From Pseudorhodobacter sp. MZDSW-24AT (lineage in GTDB: Bacteria > Pseudomonadota > Alphaproteobacteria > Rhodobacterales > Rhodobacteraceae), in contig NZ_PGOI01000006.1 in the NCBI RefSeq assembly GCF_002794355.1, positions 1 through 64,000 of the forward strand: a stretch of 64,000 nt of DNA, given 5' to 3'. Below are positions 25,385 through 34,335 of this stretch, piece after piece (position 1 is the stretch's first letter; every line of letters begins with the position of its first letter). The notes under the pieces are model-generated. The model was given only the letters and a program-made list of their open reading frames with translations, ran no database searches and was not told the origin of the DNA. Both the position numbers and the translations under genes were made by a program.

Positions 25385-26416
25385 TCAGCCTGACAGGCGA
25401 TGCCGATCCTCTGGCCCGATCTGACATGCCAGATGCTGGCGCAGTGCCTCCTTGCCGTTCGCCCGGAGATCATCGTTGAAATCCCCGAGAAGCGGTTCCA
25501 GCACCCGCACGGAAATCCCGACCTCGGTGGCTCTGGCGCTCAACCTCTCTGCCGCGCGTTGCCCGGCCGGATCGCGATCGATGGCGATGGAGAGGCGCTG
25601 CACCCCCTTCGGCAGCAGGACCGCCCCGAGGTGACCCGACGAGAGCGCCGCCCAGACGGGAAGGCCGGGCACTGCCTCGACAAGGGACAGCATGGTCTCG
25701 ATGCCTTCGCCGATGACGAGGATGTCGTCATGCGGCATCAGCCTGACGGCATTGCCGAGAAGGTGACCCATGGCCCGCCGCTGCGTCTCGACGCCCGCTT
25801 TCCCCTGTCCGTCAGGTGCCAGCCAGGTGCGATGCACTCCCTGCAAAGCCCCTGCCCCATCGGTGACCGCGGCGATCAGAGCTGGTCTGGGGACGCTCCG
25901 GGTCTGACCCTCGTCCCGATGCCAGCACGTCGGGTGAAAGCGCAGGGCACTCATCATGCCGCCTTGGGTCAGGCCCCGGGAACGGAGGTAGGTGTCAGCA
26001 AGCGTGCCTGCGACCGGCACCGAGGCTGCAAAGAGCCGCGCCGCCGCCGCTGGTGTGCCACCGGGGGCCTTGGCCTTCTTCGGCGCAGGCGCATCCGGGA
26101 GAACCGGCTGCGGACGACCAAGATGCGCTCGGGCCTCGGCCAGAAGATCAGGAAAGCGGGAGATCCCGGTCCTCTCGCGGATGATGTCGAGCAGATCACC
26201 GTGCTCGCCCGTTGCGCCATCGGTGAACTTGCCAGCCGCGCCCGGCCCTGAGGCGGGTCCAGTCAGCCGCACAAAGAGCGACCGGCCGGGGTTGTTCTGC
26301 AGGTCGCCCACGATCCAGTAGGACCCTTCCCGCCGTCCGGCGGGAAGGTAAGCGCGACAGACGCTCTCTGCATTTTGCGCCAGAGCGCGGATCACCTCTT
26401 CGGTCTCGGAATACAT
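25385..26416 (-). CDS. TOPRIM-domain primase-like protein (DUF7146 type)
   Basis: A 343-aa protein. The N-terminal half resembles the divergent primase domain of plasmid TOPRIM proteins (GSYWIVGDLQNNPGRSLFVR, then GKFTDGATGEHGDLLDII). The TOPRIM core has ILVIGEGIETMLSLVEAVPG near 233-252 and the metal-binding LSIAIDRDPAG near 273-283. It probably primes lagging-strand synthesis on incoming single strands. Starts three bases after the methylase-helicase stop, so they form an operon. Confidence 0.87.
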   Translation of the reverse strand: MYSETEEVIRALAQNAESVCRAYLPAGRREGSYWIVGDLQNNPGRSLFVRLTGPASGPGAAGKFTDGATGEHGDLLDIIRERTGISRFPDLLAEARAHLGRPQPVLPDAPAPKKAKAPGGTPAAAARLFAASVPVAGTLADTYLRSRGLTQGGMMSALRFHPTCWHRDEGQTRSVPRPALIAAVTDGAGALQGVHRTWLAPDGQGKAGVETQRRAMGHLLGNAVRLMPHDDILVIGEGIETMLSLVEAVPGLPVWAALSSGHLGAVLLPKGVQRLSIAIDRDPAGQRAAERLSARATEVGISVRVLEPLLGDFNDDLRANGKEALRQHLACQIGPEDRHRLSG

Positions 26417-26419
26417 GGC

Positions 26420-29400
26420 TCAACAACCCCCGCGTGCATGTAGTCCCGTCACAGGACAACGTGCAAGAAGCCGCTCGAGAACGGCGATGCCGGCAGGGTC
26501 GGTCGGGCAGAAGAGGCGGAGCTTCCAGCTGATGATCTCCGAGAAGAAGCCATCGGCTTTGAGCCGGTCCTTGGCGGCTTCCGTGAAGCCGGACAGCTCG
26601 ATCCGGTTGACGCCCATAACGCGGGACCGGTGCAACTCCATTCCCTCGGCAAGCTGCACCACGGTCTTGCCCTCAAGAACGAGGGCATGGACCTGCGCCG
26701 CCGTGAGCTTCGGTGCGTCGTCAGCAAGAGTGGTCGCGACCCAGCCGGGCGAAACCCGGCGGCCGATAATGCGTTGACCGTCGTCAGTCTGCAGCCGGTA
26801 GACGCGGGTTTCGTCCTGGGGGAGCTGCTTCCAGATCGGCAAGAGAAGGCCAACCACGATGTGCAAGGTGGTCTCGCTGAACTCCGGCACCTCGGCCAGT
26901 TCCGCCGTCCAGGCGGTGGCGAAGGCCGAGCGGTCGGCCTCCAACCAGTGGGTGTCCTCCATGATCTTCGCGGGAACCGTGTTCGCCTCGGTCGGCCGGA
27001 TCAGACGCAGGCGCGGTTCGATGGTGCCATCGTCCAGCATCAGACTGGTCGCGGGCACCTGTACCGCCGCGCGGCTTGAACGGCTGTTGACCAGAAGGCG
27101 TGCCTTCGGGTCGTGGAGCCAGTCGAGAGCGTCCGCGAGAGAAGTCGGCGTGTTCCGCCGCTTTTCCGCAATGGTCAGAAGCTGGGTTTCTGCGCCGGAG
27201 CCGGGATGGGTGTAGATCACCCGCGCATCGGTGACGCAGAAACTCTCGGCTCGCAGGGTCTCAAGCCCGAGGTCGTAGACCCCGGCGGCGATGGCGCCCT
27301 CGATTCGCTGATCGAGTAGGTCCTCGAAGGCCGAGAAGAGCACGGCCTGCATGTCGATGGTCAGTGCGAGCAGGCGATTGAGGAAGGTGGTGATCGGGGG
27401 CAGGTCATCCTTCAGCCCGTTATCGTCGGTAAGGCTGAGGCCGGTGGCATCCTCGAAGGCCCCGAGCGAACAATCCGCCACATCGCCGCGATAGATGCGG
27501 CGGTAAAGCTGGCGCAGGGCATCGCGGGCATAGGGGGACTCGAGGTTGTCCTCCGGTCGGAACAGCCCCTGCCCGCCGGTCTGGCGCTGCCCGCGGGTGA
27601 TGGCCCCCAGCGTGTCGAGGCGGCGCGCGATGGTCGAGAGGAACCGCTTTTCCGCCTTCACATCGGTGGCCACCGGTCGGAACAGTGGCGGCTGCGCCTG
27701 ATTGGTGCGGTTGGTCCGCCCGAGGCCCTGGATGGCAGCGTCCGCCTTCCAACCGGGTTCCAGCAGGTAGTGGACCCGCAGCCGCTGGTTCTTCGCCCCG
27801 AGATCAGCGTGATAGCTCCGCCCCGTGCCGCCGGCATCCGAGAAGATCAGGATGCGCTTCTGATCGTCCATGAAGGCGGCGGTTTCCGCGAGGTTGGCAG
27901 ACCCCGCCCGGCTTTCGACGACAAGCCGCGCGGCATGTCCCTCGCCCCTGCGCACGATCCGCCGTGACCGGCCGGTGACCTCGGCCACGAGGTCGGTGCC
28001 GAAGCGCTGGACGATCTGGTCAAGCGCCCCGGGCACGGGTGGCAATGAAGCCAGCTTTTCGATCAGGGCATCGCGCCTCCGAGCGGCCTCGCGGCATTCG
28101 ACCGGCTGGCCATCGCGCACGACAGGCCGCGACGACAGGTTGCCGTCGCCGTCGGTGAAGGGCTCGTAGAGCTGCACCGGGAAGGAATGAGCGAGGTAGT
28201 CGAGGACATATTCCCGCGGGGTGATGTCGACGCGGATGTCGTTCCATTCGTCGGTGGGGATCTCCGACAGGCGGCGTTCCATCAGCGCCTCGCCGGTCGA
28301 GACGATCTGGATGACGGCCGCATGGCCCAAGGTCAGATCGGCCTCGATGCTGGAAATGAGAGTAGGGGTTTTCATCGAGGTGAGCAGATGGCCGAAGAAC
28401 CGTTGCTTCGCGGACTCAAAGGCCGAGCGGGCAGCGGACTTGGCCTGGCGGTTCAGCGTGCCGCTTTCGCCAGTGATGTTGGCGGCTTCCATCGCGGCGG
28501 CGAGGTTGTTGTGGATGATGGCAAAGGCCCCGGCATAGGCATCGTAGATGCCGCGCTGCTCGGGCGTCAGCGCATGTTCCAGCATCTCGTATTCGACGCC
28601 GTCATAAGAAAGCGACCGGGCCGTGTAGAGACCCAGCGAGCGCAGGTCGCGCGCCAGCACCTCCATGGCTGCCACGCCACCGGCTTCAATAGCCTCGACG
28701 AATTCCCCGCGGGTCGAGAAGGGGAAGTCTTCCCCGCCCCAAAGACCGAGCCGCTGCGCGTAAGCGAGGTTGTGAACTGAGGTCGCCCCAGTGGCTGAGA
28801 CATAGACCACGCGGGCATTGGACAGCTTGTGCTGGAGCCGCAGGCCCGCCCTGCCCTGCTGCGAGGCTTCGGTGTCGCCGCGCTCGCCCTTGGACCCTGC
28901 AGCATTCGCCAAGGCATGGCTTTCATCGAACAAGATCACCCCGTCGAAGTCGGCACCCAGCCAGTCGACGATCTGGTCGACGCGGGATTTCTTGGCCCCG
29001 CGTTCCTCGGAGCGCAGTGTCGCATATGTAGTGAAGAGGACGCCTTCGGTCAGCGGGATGTCGCGGCCTTGGGCAAAGCGCGAGAGCGGCGTCACCAGAA
29101 GACGCTCTTGGCCGAGCGCCGACCAGTCGCGCTGAGCGTCCTCGAGCAGCTTGTCACTCTTCGAGATCCAGAGCGCCTTGCGTCGGCCTTGGGCCCAGTT
29201 GTCGAGCAGGATCCCGGCTGACTGGCGGCCCTTGCCCGCACCGGTGCCATCGCCAAGGAAGAAGCCACGGCGGAAGCGGACGGCGTCAGGGGCATCGTCG
29301 GGTGCGGCCGAGACCATGTCGCCAGTTTCGTCGACAATCCAAGACCCCGCGAGATATGCGCCATGCGCCTCACCGGCATAGATCACGGTCTCAAGCTGCG

Positions 29401-30784
29401 CGTCGGACAGCAGTCCGTCGCGCAGGACGGCGGCGGGGAGTTTCGGGCGGTAGGAAGGTTTCGGGGGCGCGACCGAAGCCATCGCCGCGGACTGGACCAG
29501 CTTGGTCGGGTGCGGGGCAGCGCCAGGGATGTCGATCGCCTGCAGGCGGAAGGTCTCATAAATGGCATCCGATAGGCGCATACCAGCTGCCCCGTCCTCG
29601 GTCGGACCGCGCAGGGTATAGGCAAGGTCTGCGGCCTCGATCTGTGGAGCGGTGTTGGTGGGGGGTGTTGCTGGCGTGGCGCGCGATGTGCTGATGGCCT
29701 TGCGCGTGGTGCGGGCAGGATTTCCCGGGACGGGGGAAGTGGCGCCCTGCCGGGCTGGTGCGACCTGCGCCAGCGCGAGGCGCGGGGGGACGTGGGCAGT
29801 GATCAGCGACAGCAGGCTGGCAACATCCGGCGAAATCGGGCGCGCCAGATCGGCGGTGATGCCGCCTTGCTCACCGCCCCGGCATTTGTCGAAGACCGAG
29901 ATCCGGGTCTCGAAGCTGGTGCCGTGTTTGGCGAATGCGGCACCGGAGACGGCACCGGTGAAGACCAGATGGGCAGACTCGGTCAGGCGGGCGAAGGTTT
30001 CCGCCCATGCCGGAGCGTCGGGCCCGAAACCGGCGCCGGTGATGGCCACGAGCCGCCCACCGGGGGCAAGGCGCGCGAGCGCCGATCGCAAATGCCGGGA
30101 TGTCGCCTCGGTCGTCCGGCCATCGACATTGGCCACAGCCGAGAAGGGCGGGTTCATCAGGATGACGCTCGGGCGCAAGCCCGCGTCGAGGTGATCGTCG
30201 ATCTGTGCGGCGTCGAAACTGGTGACAGGGTACCCCGGAAAGAGGAGGCGCAGAAGGTCGGCGCGGGTGTCGGCCAACTCGTTCAGCGCAAGGCTGCCAC
30301 CCGCGATCTCAGCGAGGATCGCCAGAAGCCCGGTCCCGGCCGAAGGCTCAAGGACCAGGTCACGCGGCGTGATCTGTGCGGCGGCCAGTGCAGCGAGCCC
30401 CATGGGCAGCGGCGTCGAGAATTGCTGGAATCGCTCCATCTCCTCCGAGCGCCGGGTATGCGTCGGCAAGAGGCCCGCCACCTTGGCAAGGACCGGCAGC
30501 AGGGCAGCGGGCGAGCCAGCCCGGGCCAAAAGCGCACGGCCGAATTTCCGCAGGAAGAGGACCAGCGCCACCTCGCCCGCCTCATAGGCGAGCTTCCAGT
30601 CCCAGTCGCCGTCGGCATCCGAGCCGCCGAAGGCACGCTCCATCTCGAGGCGCAGACGCAGCGCGTCGATCTGGAAGCCCTTCGCCAGATCGGGCTGCAG
30701 CGCCTCGGCCACGGCGAGGATCGCGCGCGCGGCATCGCGAGATGGAACAGGAACGGGAGGCGCAACAGGCGCGAGATATGTCAT
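26420..30784 (-). CDS. Strawberry-notch-type helicase fused to an N-terminal SAM-dependent methyltransferase
   Basis: A 1454-aa protein. The N-terminal methyltransferase has motif I EPSAGTG (about 146-152) and the amino-methylase motif MNPPFS (about 210-215). A Pro/Thr-rich linker follows at 345-385. The SF2 helicase has P-loop GDGTGAGKGR (about 511-520), Walker B LFDESH (about 618-623) and a motif VI-like GRTNRTNQ near 1050. The C-terminal 350 residues are of unknown role. Widespread on large Rhodobacterales plasmids. Likely modifies and remodels element DNA, possibly for anti-restriction. Operon with the TOPRIM gene. Confidence 0.9.
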   Translation of the reverse strand: MTYLAPVAPPVPVPSRDAARAILAVAEALQPDLAKGFQIDALRLRLEMERAFGGSDADGDWDWKLAYEAGEVALVLFLRKFGRALLARAGSPAALLPVLAKVAGLLPTHTRRSEEMERFQQFSTPLPMGLAALAAAQITPRDLVLEPSAGTGLLAILAEIAGGSLALNELADTRADLLRLLFPGYPVTSFDAAQIDDHLDAGLRPSVILMNPPFSAVANVDGRTTEATSRHLRSALARLAPGGRLVAITGAGFGPDAPAWAETFARLTESAHLVFTGAVSGAAFAKHGTSFETRISVFDKCRGGEQGGITADLARPISPDVASLLSLITAHVPPRLALAQVAPARQGATSPVPGNPARTTRKAISTSRATPATPPTNTAPQIEAADLAYTLRGPTEDGAAGMRLSDAIYETFRLQAIDIPGAAPHPTKLVQSAAMASVAPPKPSYRPKLPAAVLRDGLLSDAQLETVIYAGEAHGAYLAGSWIVDETGDMVSAAPDDAPDAVRFRRGFFLGDGTGAGKGRQSAGILLDNWAQGRRKALWISKSDKLLEDAQRDWSALGQERLLVTPLSRFAQGRDIPLTEGVLFTTYATLRSEERGAKKSRVDQIVDWLGADFDGVILFDESHALANAAGSKGERGDTEASQQGRAGLRLQHKLSNARVVYVSATGATSVHNLAYAQRLGLWGGEDFPFSTRGEFVEAIEAGGVAAMEVLARDLRSLGLYTARSLSYDGVEYEMLEHALTPEQRGIYDAYAGAFAIIHNNLAAAMEAANITGESGTLNRQAKSAARSAFESAKQRFFGHLLTSMKTPTLISSIEADLTLGHAAVIQIVSTGEALMERRLSEIPTDEWNDIRVDITPREYVLDYLAHSFPVQLYEPFTDGDGNLSSRPVVRDGQPVECREAARRRDALIEKLASLPPVPGALDQIVQRFGTDLVAEVTGRSRRIVRRGEGHAARLVVESRAGSANLAETAAFMDDQKRILIFSDAGGTGRSYHADLGAKNQRLRVHYLLEPGWKADAAIQGLGRTNRTNQAQPPLFRPVATDVKAEKRFLSTIARRLDTLGAITRGQRQTGGQGLFRPEDNLESPYARDALRQLYRRIYRGDVADCSLGAFEDATGLSLTDDNGLKDDLPPITTFLNRLLALTIDMQAVLFSAFEDLLDQRIEGAIAAGVYDLGLETLRAESFCVTDARVIYTHPGSGAETQLLTIAEKRRNTPTSLADALDWLHDPKARLLVNSRSSRAAVQVPATSLMLDDGTIEPRLRLIRPTEANTVPAKIMEDTHWLEADRSAFATAWTAELAEVPEFSETTLHIVVGLLLPIWKQLPQDETRVYRLQTDDGQRIIGRRVSPGWVATTLADDAPKLTAAQVHALVLEGKTVVQLAEGMELHRSRVMGVNRIELSGFTEAAKDRLKADGFFSEIISWKLRLFCPTDPAGIAVLERLLARCPVTGLHARGGC

Positions 30785-30904
30785 CGGGGAACTCCGGAAT
30801 GAAGGACAGGATCAGGCCCGGACACCCTCTCTCGGGCACCCTCAGGCCTGATCTTCCCCGGCCCCCCCTCTTCCTCTCGAGCCGACGCGTCCCGGACGCT
30901 TGGC

Positions 30905-30933
30905 TTGATTTTGTTCCTGTTATGTTCTATCTT
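30905..30933 (+). promoter_or_regulatory. Candidate promoter for the 98-aa repeat protein
   Basis: TTGATT (30905-30910) and TATCTT (30928-30933) are separated by 17 bp, about 30 bp before the start codon, with an AAAGGGAG ribosome site at 30948-30955. The local sequence is AT-rich compared with its surroundings. Confidence 0.5.
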
Positions 30934-30962
30934 TGGGACCAAGCCAGAAAGGGAGTTTCCCG

Positions 30963-31259
30963 ATGGACAGCACCACGCATGCCCTGCCCGCGACGCCCAA
31001 GCAGATCGCCTACGCGCGCTCGCTCGCCGTGCGCAACCAGACCCTCCTGCCCTGGGAGGTTCATCAGGACCGTCGGTCCCTGAGTGCCTGGATCGATGCG
31101 CAGGCCCAGCTGAAGCCGGTGTCGGACATGGAGCGGCTGCCGACCTCAAAGCAGGTGGCCTTCGCGGAGAAGCTCGCACGGATCAAGCGCCGCGCCGTCC
31201 CGGATGAATGCTTCCGCGACAAGGGGCTCATGTCGAAGTGGATCGACGGGAACAGGTGA
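30963..31259 (+). CDS. Small protein with two repeats of a KQ-A-A-LA...WID motif
   Basis: A 98-aa protein. Two similar halves, about residues 11-47 and 60-97, share the pattern KQ(I/V)A(Y/F)A..LA.....(P/L)..... D....S.WID. Similar short motifs occur at the C-terminus of some type IA topoisomerases and in plasmid proteins, so nucleic-acid binding is plausible. Divergent from the large methylase-helicase gene. A conserved plasmid accessory protein in my recollection, of unknown function. Confidence 0.75.
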   Translation: MDSTTHALPATPKQIAYARSLAVRNQTLLPWEVHQDRRSLSAWIDAQAQLKPVSDMERLPTSKQVAFAEKLARIKRRAVPDECFRDKGLMSKWIDGNR

Positions 31260-31629
31260 TCGAGCATCTCAGACGAGCGGCAACTGTGCTCTGTTAGATG
31301 TACTCGATGTCGAGATGTGATGCCAGCAGTGGGATGCCCTTGCGTTTGGCCCGGGAGACAGGTCGTTGCAAGGAACGCCGCGCAAACCCGGAAACCACCT
31401 TACCAAAAGTAGCACCCCTGTTGACCCGCGATTGCCTTGGCTAAAAACAGGACATCTTCATCGAGAGAAAGGGTTGTGTGCGTGGTGCACCTATGCAGAT
31501 TCAGCGCCAAATGGGGTGTTGGTCGGGTTCATCAAAGGCTGATTTTCGGCACATGCGATTGGAAGTCTACACCAACATGGCCCTTACCGGGCCTGTCGGC
31601 TTGGACCGCGTCGGAAGGTAAATCGCGGC
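31260..31629. other. Junction region without an intact gene
   Basis: This 370-bp stretch lies between element backbone and cargo. A short minus-strand frame ending near 31293 (RAKRKGIPLLASHLDIEYI) has protein-like composition but no start or recognisable family. It may be a decayed gene end. Otherwise nothing is supported. Confidence 0.35.
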
Positions 31630-32325
31630 TGATCAGATCATTCCCCTGACGCTGGACCTGTGGAAAAATCGGCCAACTTCATCTTTGCCGATGCCGACCC
31701 TGACATTGCCGCGACCGGGGCGGTGAAGAATTTCACTCTGAATGCAGGGCAGGTCTGTTAAGTGGGCACGCGGCATTTTATGCGGCGCGCAGAGTATCCG
31801 ACGTTCGTGACGACGGTAAAGCGCGTGGCCGAGGCACTTGTGCCCGGCGAAACACTTGGGGCCGACCATCACACCACAGCAGTTTGGCCGGGTACAGGCG
31901 TTCTTCGACGTGGCGAAATTGGACGAGGCCAAATTGATTACTGGTGGCGCAGCTGCCACGATCACAGGGCAGGACGGCGGCCTCGACATCGCCCCGGCAG
32001 TCTATGCTGATGTGACCAACTATATGCGCGTGGCCCGCGAAGAGGCATTCGGCCCAGTGGGCGTGCTCATCCCCTTTGACACTGACCATAATGCAAGCCG
32101 TATCGCCAATGGCAGCGACCATGGCCTGATCGGCGCGCTGTGAACCCGCACTATCAGTCGTGGCCTGCGCGTGGCCGTCCGGGTAAAGGCAGGGCAGTGT
32201 CTCATCAAGGTCTGGAATACGGTGTCGTTGCAAACGCCCTTTGGCGTCCACAAAAACAATGAATATGGCCGCAAAAAGGGCATCGAGGCGATCCACCACT
32301 ATTCACACTTCGGGATGACAACGGT
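31630..32325 (+). pseudogene. Decayed aldehyde dehydrogenase gene
   Basis: Fragments in more than one frame match the aldehyde dehydrogenase family. EKSANFIFADADPD and NAGQVC (the catalytic Cys) are followed directly by a stop at about 31758. Then come VGTRHF, PVGVLIPFDTD, ASRIANGSDHGLIGAL, a stop, KAGQCLIKVWN and PFGVHKNNEYGR. The N-terminal third is missing. At least two frameshifts and two stops are visible, so no active enzyme is made. It marks the left border of the metabolic cargo, and the intact relative was probably part of the same pathway. Confidence 0.85.
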
Positions 32326-32539
32326 CAGAATGCAGCGCGTTGAATTGCTGCTTCACATTGATATTGTTGCTGAATATTCGCTGGTCATTATTCAATCATA
32401 GAAAAGCGCACAGTGCCTGTTCGTTGCATTCGCTGATCAGGTCATACTCGTTGTGCCAAACTGCGCTAAAGGACCGACGGAGACATCCGATTACGACCCA
32501 CGGAAATCCGCCTTTATTTGATATATGAAAGGGTACCTG

Positions 32540-33481
32540 ATGTTGACACGTCGCTCCTTCGCCCTGATGGGCGCCGCCTTTGGCACAAGTGCCGCACTCC
32601 CCGCTTTTGCCCGCGCGCCGCTTGGTGTGACCCTGCCCAGCTTTCACCGTGTCAAAGTGGGCACTACTGAGGTAACAGCACTTTTGGACGGCGTTCTGGC
32701 GCTGAGCCCCGATTACTTCTCGGGCGTCGATCCCGCCAATATGGCCGCTATCCTGGAGTCGGTCGGTCAGGATTCCACGCTGGAAACCCCGATCAACACC
32801 TTTGTCGTGAACACCGAAACCGGCACCTATCTGGTCGATGCAGGTCTTGGGGGCGCACAGCTGTTCGGCCCCGGCCTTGGCAATACGCTGGCCAACCTGA
32901 CCGCCGTTGGCATCACGCCCGACCAGATCGACGGCGTGATCCTGACCCACGCGCACCCCGATCACGCCGAGGGGCTGGTGGACGCGGAAGGCAAAGCGGT
33001 CTTCCCGAATGCCGAGATCGTCGTCCATGAAGCCGAGATGAAGTTCTGGGGCGATGACGCGATCCTTGCCCAAGCCCCCGACAGTGCCAAGGGCCTGTTC
33101 GAATCCGCCCGTCGCACGCTTGGCGCCTATGCCGACCGCACGCGGCAAGTGGCCGAAAGTGAGGTGTTCCCCGGCCTGACGCTGAAGCACGCGCCTGGCC
33201 ATACGATGGGTCATGCGGTGCTGCACATTGCCAGCGGTGACCAGCAGATGATGATCATGGGCGACACGCTGCACAACATCGCCATCCACACGGCGGTGCC
33301 TGAGGCCGGTTTCGGGTTTGATACCGATGCCACCCTTGCGGCGCAGTCGCGCCGCAAACTGTTGGATATGGCAGCCGCCGATGGCATCCTGACGGCGTTC
33401 ACCCATGTTAACTTCCCCGGCTTTGGCAAATTCAAGGCCAAGGACAGCGGCTTTGTCTATCTGCCGGCTGATTGGGTCTGA
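32540..33481 (+). CDS. Exported MBL-fold metallo-hydrolase with Tat signal
   Basis: A 313-aa protein from ATG 32540 (AAAGGG ribosome site). The twin-arginine signal LTRRSFALMGAAFG is followed by a cleavable hydrophobic stretch to about residue 30. Metal ligands: THAHPDH (HxHxDH), the later His in APGHTMGH, Asp in MGDTLHN and a C-terminal His in TAFTHVN. The layout resembles lactonase and organophosphate-hydrolase-like MBL enzymes exported to the periplasm. Substrate unknown. Same strand as, and 81 bp before, the 2OG-oxygenase gene. Confidence 0.9.
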   Translation: MLTRRSFALMGAAFGTSAALPAFARAPLGVTLPSFHRVKVGTTEVTALLDGVLALSPDYFSGVDPANMAAILESVGQDSTLETPINTFVVNTETGTYLVDAGLGGAQLFGPGLGNTLANLTAVGITPDQIDGVILTHAHPDHAEGLVDAEGKAVFPNAEIVVHEAEMKFWGDDAILAQAPDSAKGLFESARRTLGAYADRTRQVAESEVFPGLTLKHAPGHTMGHAVLHIASGDQQMMIMGDTLHNIAIHTAVPEAGFGFDTDATLAAQSRRKLLDMAAADGILTAFTHVNFPGFGKFKAKDSGFVYLPADWV

Positions 33482-33562
33482 TCCCAAACAAGACGGATGG
33501 ATGGGGATATCCCATCCATCCGCCCAATCTTCCCGCGTCATACCCCGAAAGTTTCCGACATC

Positions 33563-34321
33563 ATGACCCAGCTTACCGTTGATGCCCGCGTTGTCGCCCG
33601 CTTGACCGGCACCTTGCCCGAAGGCGGTTTTGAAGAGGGCACGCCGATCTGGACCTGTGACGCGCCGGGCCTGCTGGACCCAGCACACGCACCCGAAACA
33701 CGGCTTGAAGCCGTGCCGTTGGGCGAAAAGCTGGCCTTTCTGATGGAAGACGTGATCACCCGCGCCGAAGCGGCGCGGTTTATCGACCTGACCGAAAGTC
33801 TGGGCTACCGCGATGCTGCCCCCGGCATTCAGACCCCTCCGGGCATGCGCCGCAACAAGACCGTGCACTGGATTGCGCCCGAGGCGGCCATGGCAGAACT
33901 GCACCGCCGCTTGAAACCCTTGCTTCCCGCCACGCTTGAAGGGCGCGCACTGTCACCGCGTCTTAGCCAGCGGATCAACATGTACCGTTACGATATCGGG
34001 GATGAATTTAACCTGCATACCGATGGCGACTGGCCGGGATTCGGGCTTTCGACAGACGGCACGGCCATGGCGCAATGGCGCGGCACCCATTCAATGCTGA
34101 CGATGCTATTGTACCTGAACGGTTCCGAGGATGGCATCATCGGCGGCGAAACGGTGCTTTACGACAAGGGCGAAGCCGGGGCCACCATCACCCCCCACAC
34201 CGGGCGGGCTCTATTCTTTCGCCACGGGCAGAACCGGGCGTCAGTGTTGCATGCAGGCGCACGGTTGGGCGCGGGTACCAGCAAATATGTGGCGCGCATC
34301 AACGTCATGTATGATCTGTAA
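33563..34321 (+). CDS. 2OG-Fe(II) oxygenase (prolyl-4-hydroxylase-like)
   Basis: A 252-aa protein from ATG 33563. The double-stranded beta-helix core has the iron ligands HTDGD near residues 152-156 and a distal His in SVLHAGARLG (about 229), with the oxoglutarate-binding basic residue expected in TSKYVARIN. This motif set typifies P4H-like dioxygenases that hydroxylate peptides or small molecules. Target unknown. Converges with the AcoR-like regulator gene. Confidence 0.88.
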   Translation: MTQLTVDARVVARLTGTLPEGGFEEGTPIWTCDAPGLLDPAHAPETRLEAVPLGEKLAFLMEDVITRAEAARFIDLTESLGYRDAAPGIQTPPGMRRNKTVHWIAPEAAMAELHRRLKPLLPATLEGRALSPRLSQRINMYRYDIGDEFNLHTDGDWPGFGLSTDGTAMAQWRGTHSMLTMLLYLNGSEDGIIGGETVLYDKGEAGATITPHTGRALFFRHGQNRASVLHAGARLGAGTSKYVARINVMYDL

Positions 34322-34335
34322 TCAGTTGCAGCCGG

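Noticed and set aside
32396-33904. A 502-codon minus-strand open frame across the MBL and oxygenase genes
   Set aside because: Antisense of two genes with clear metal-binding motifs; no domain of its own.
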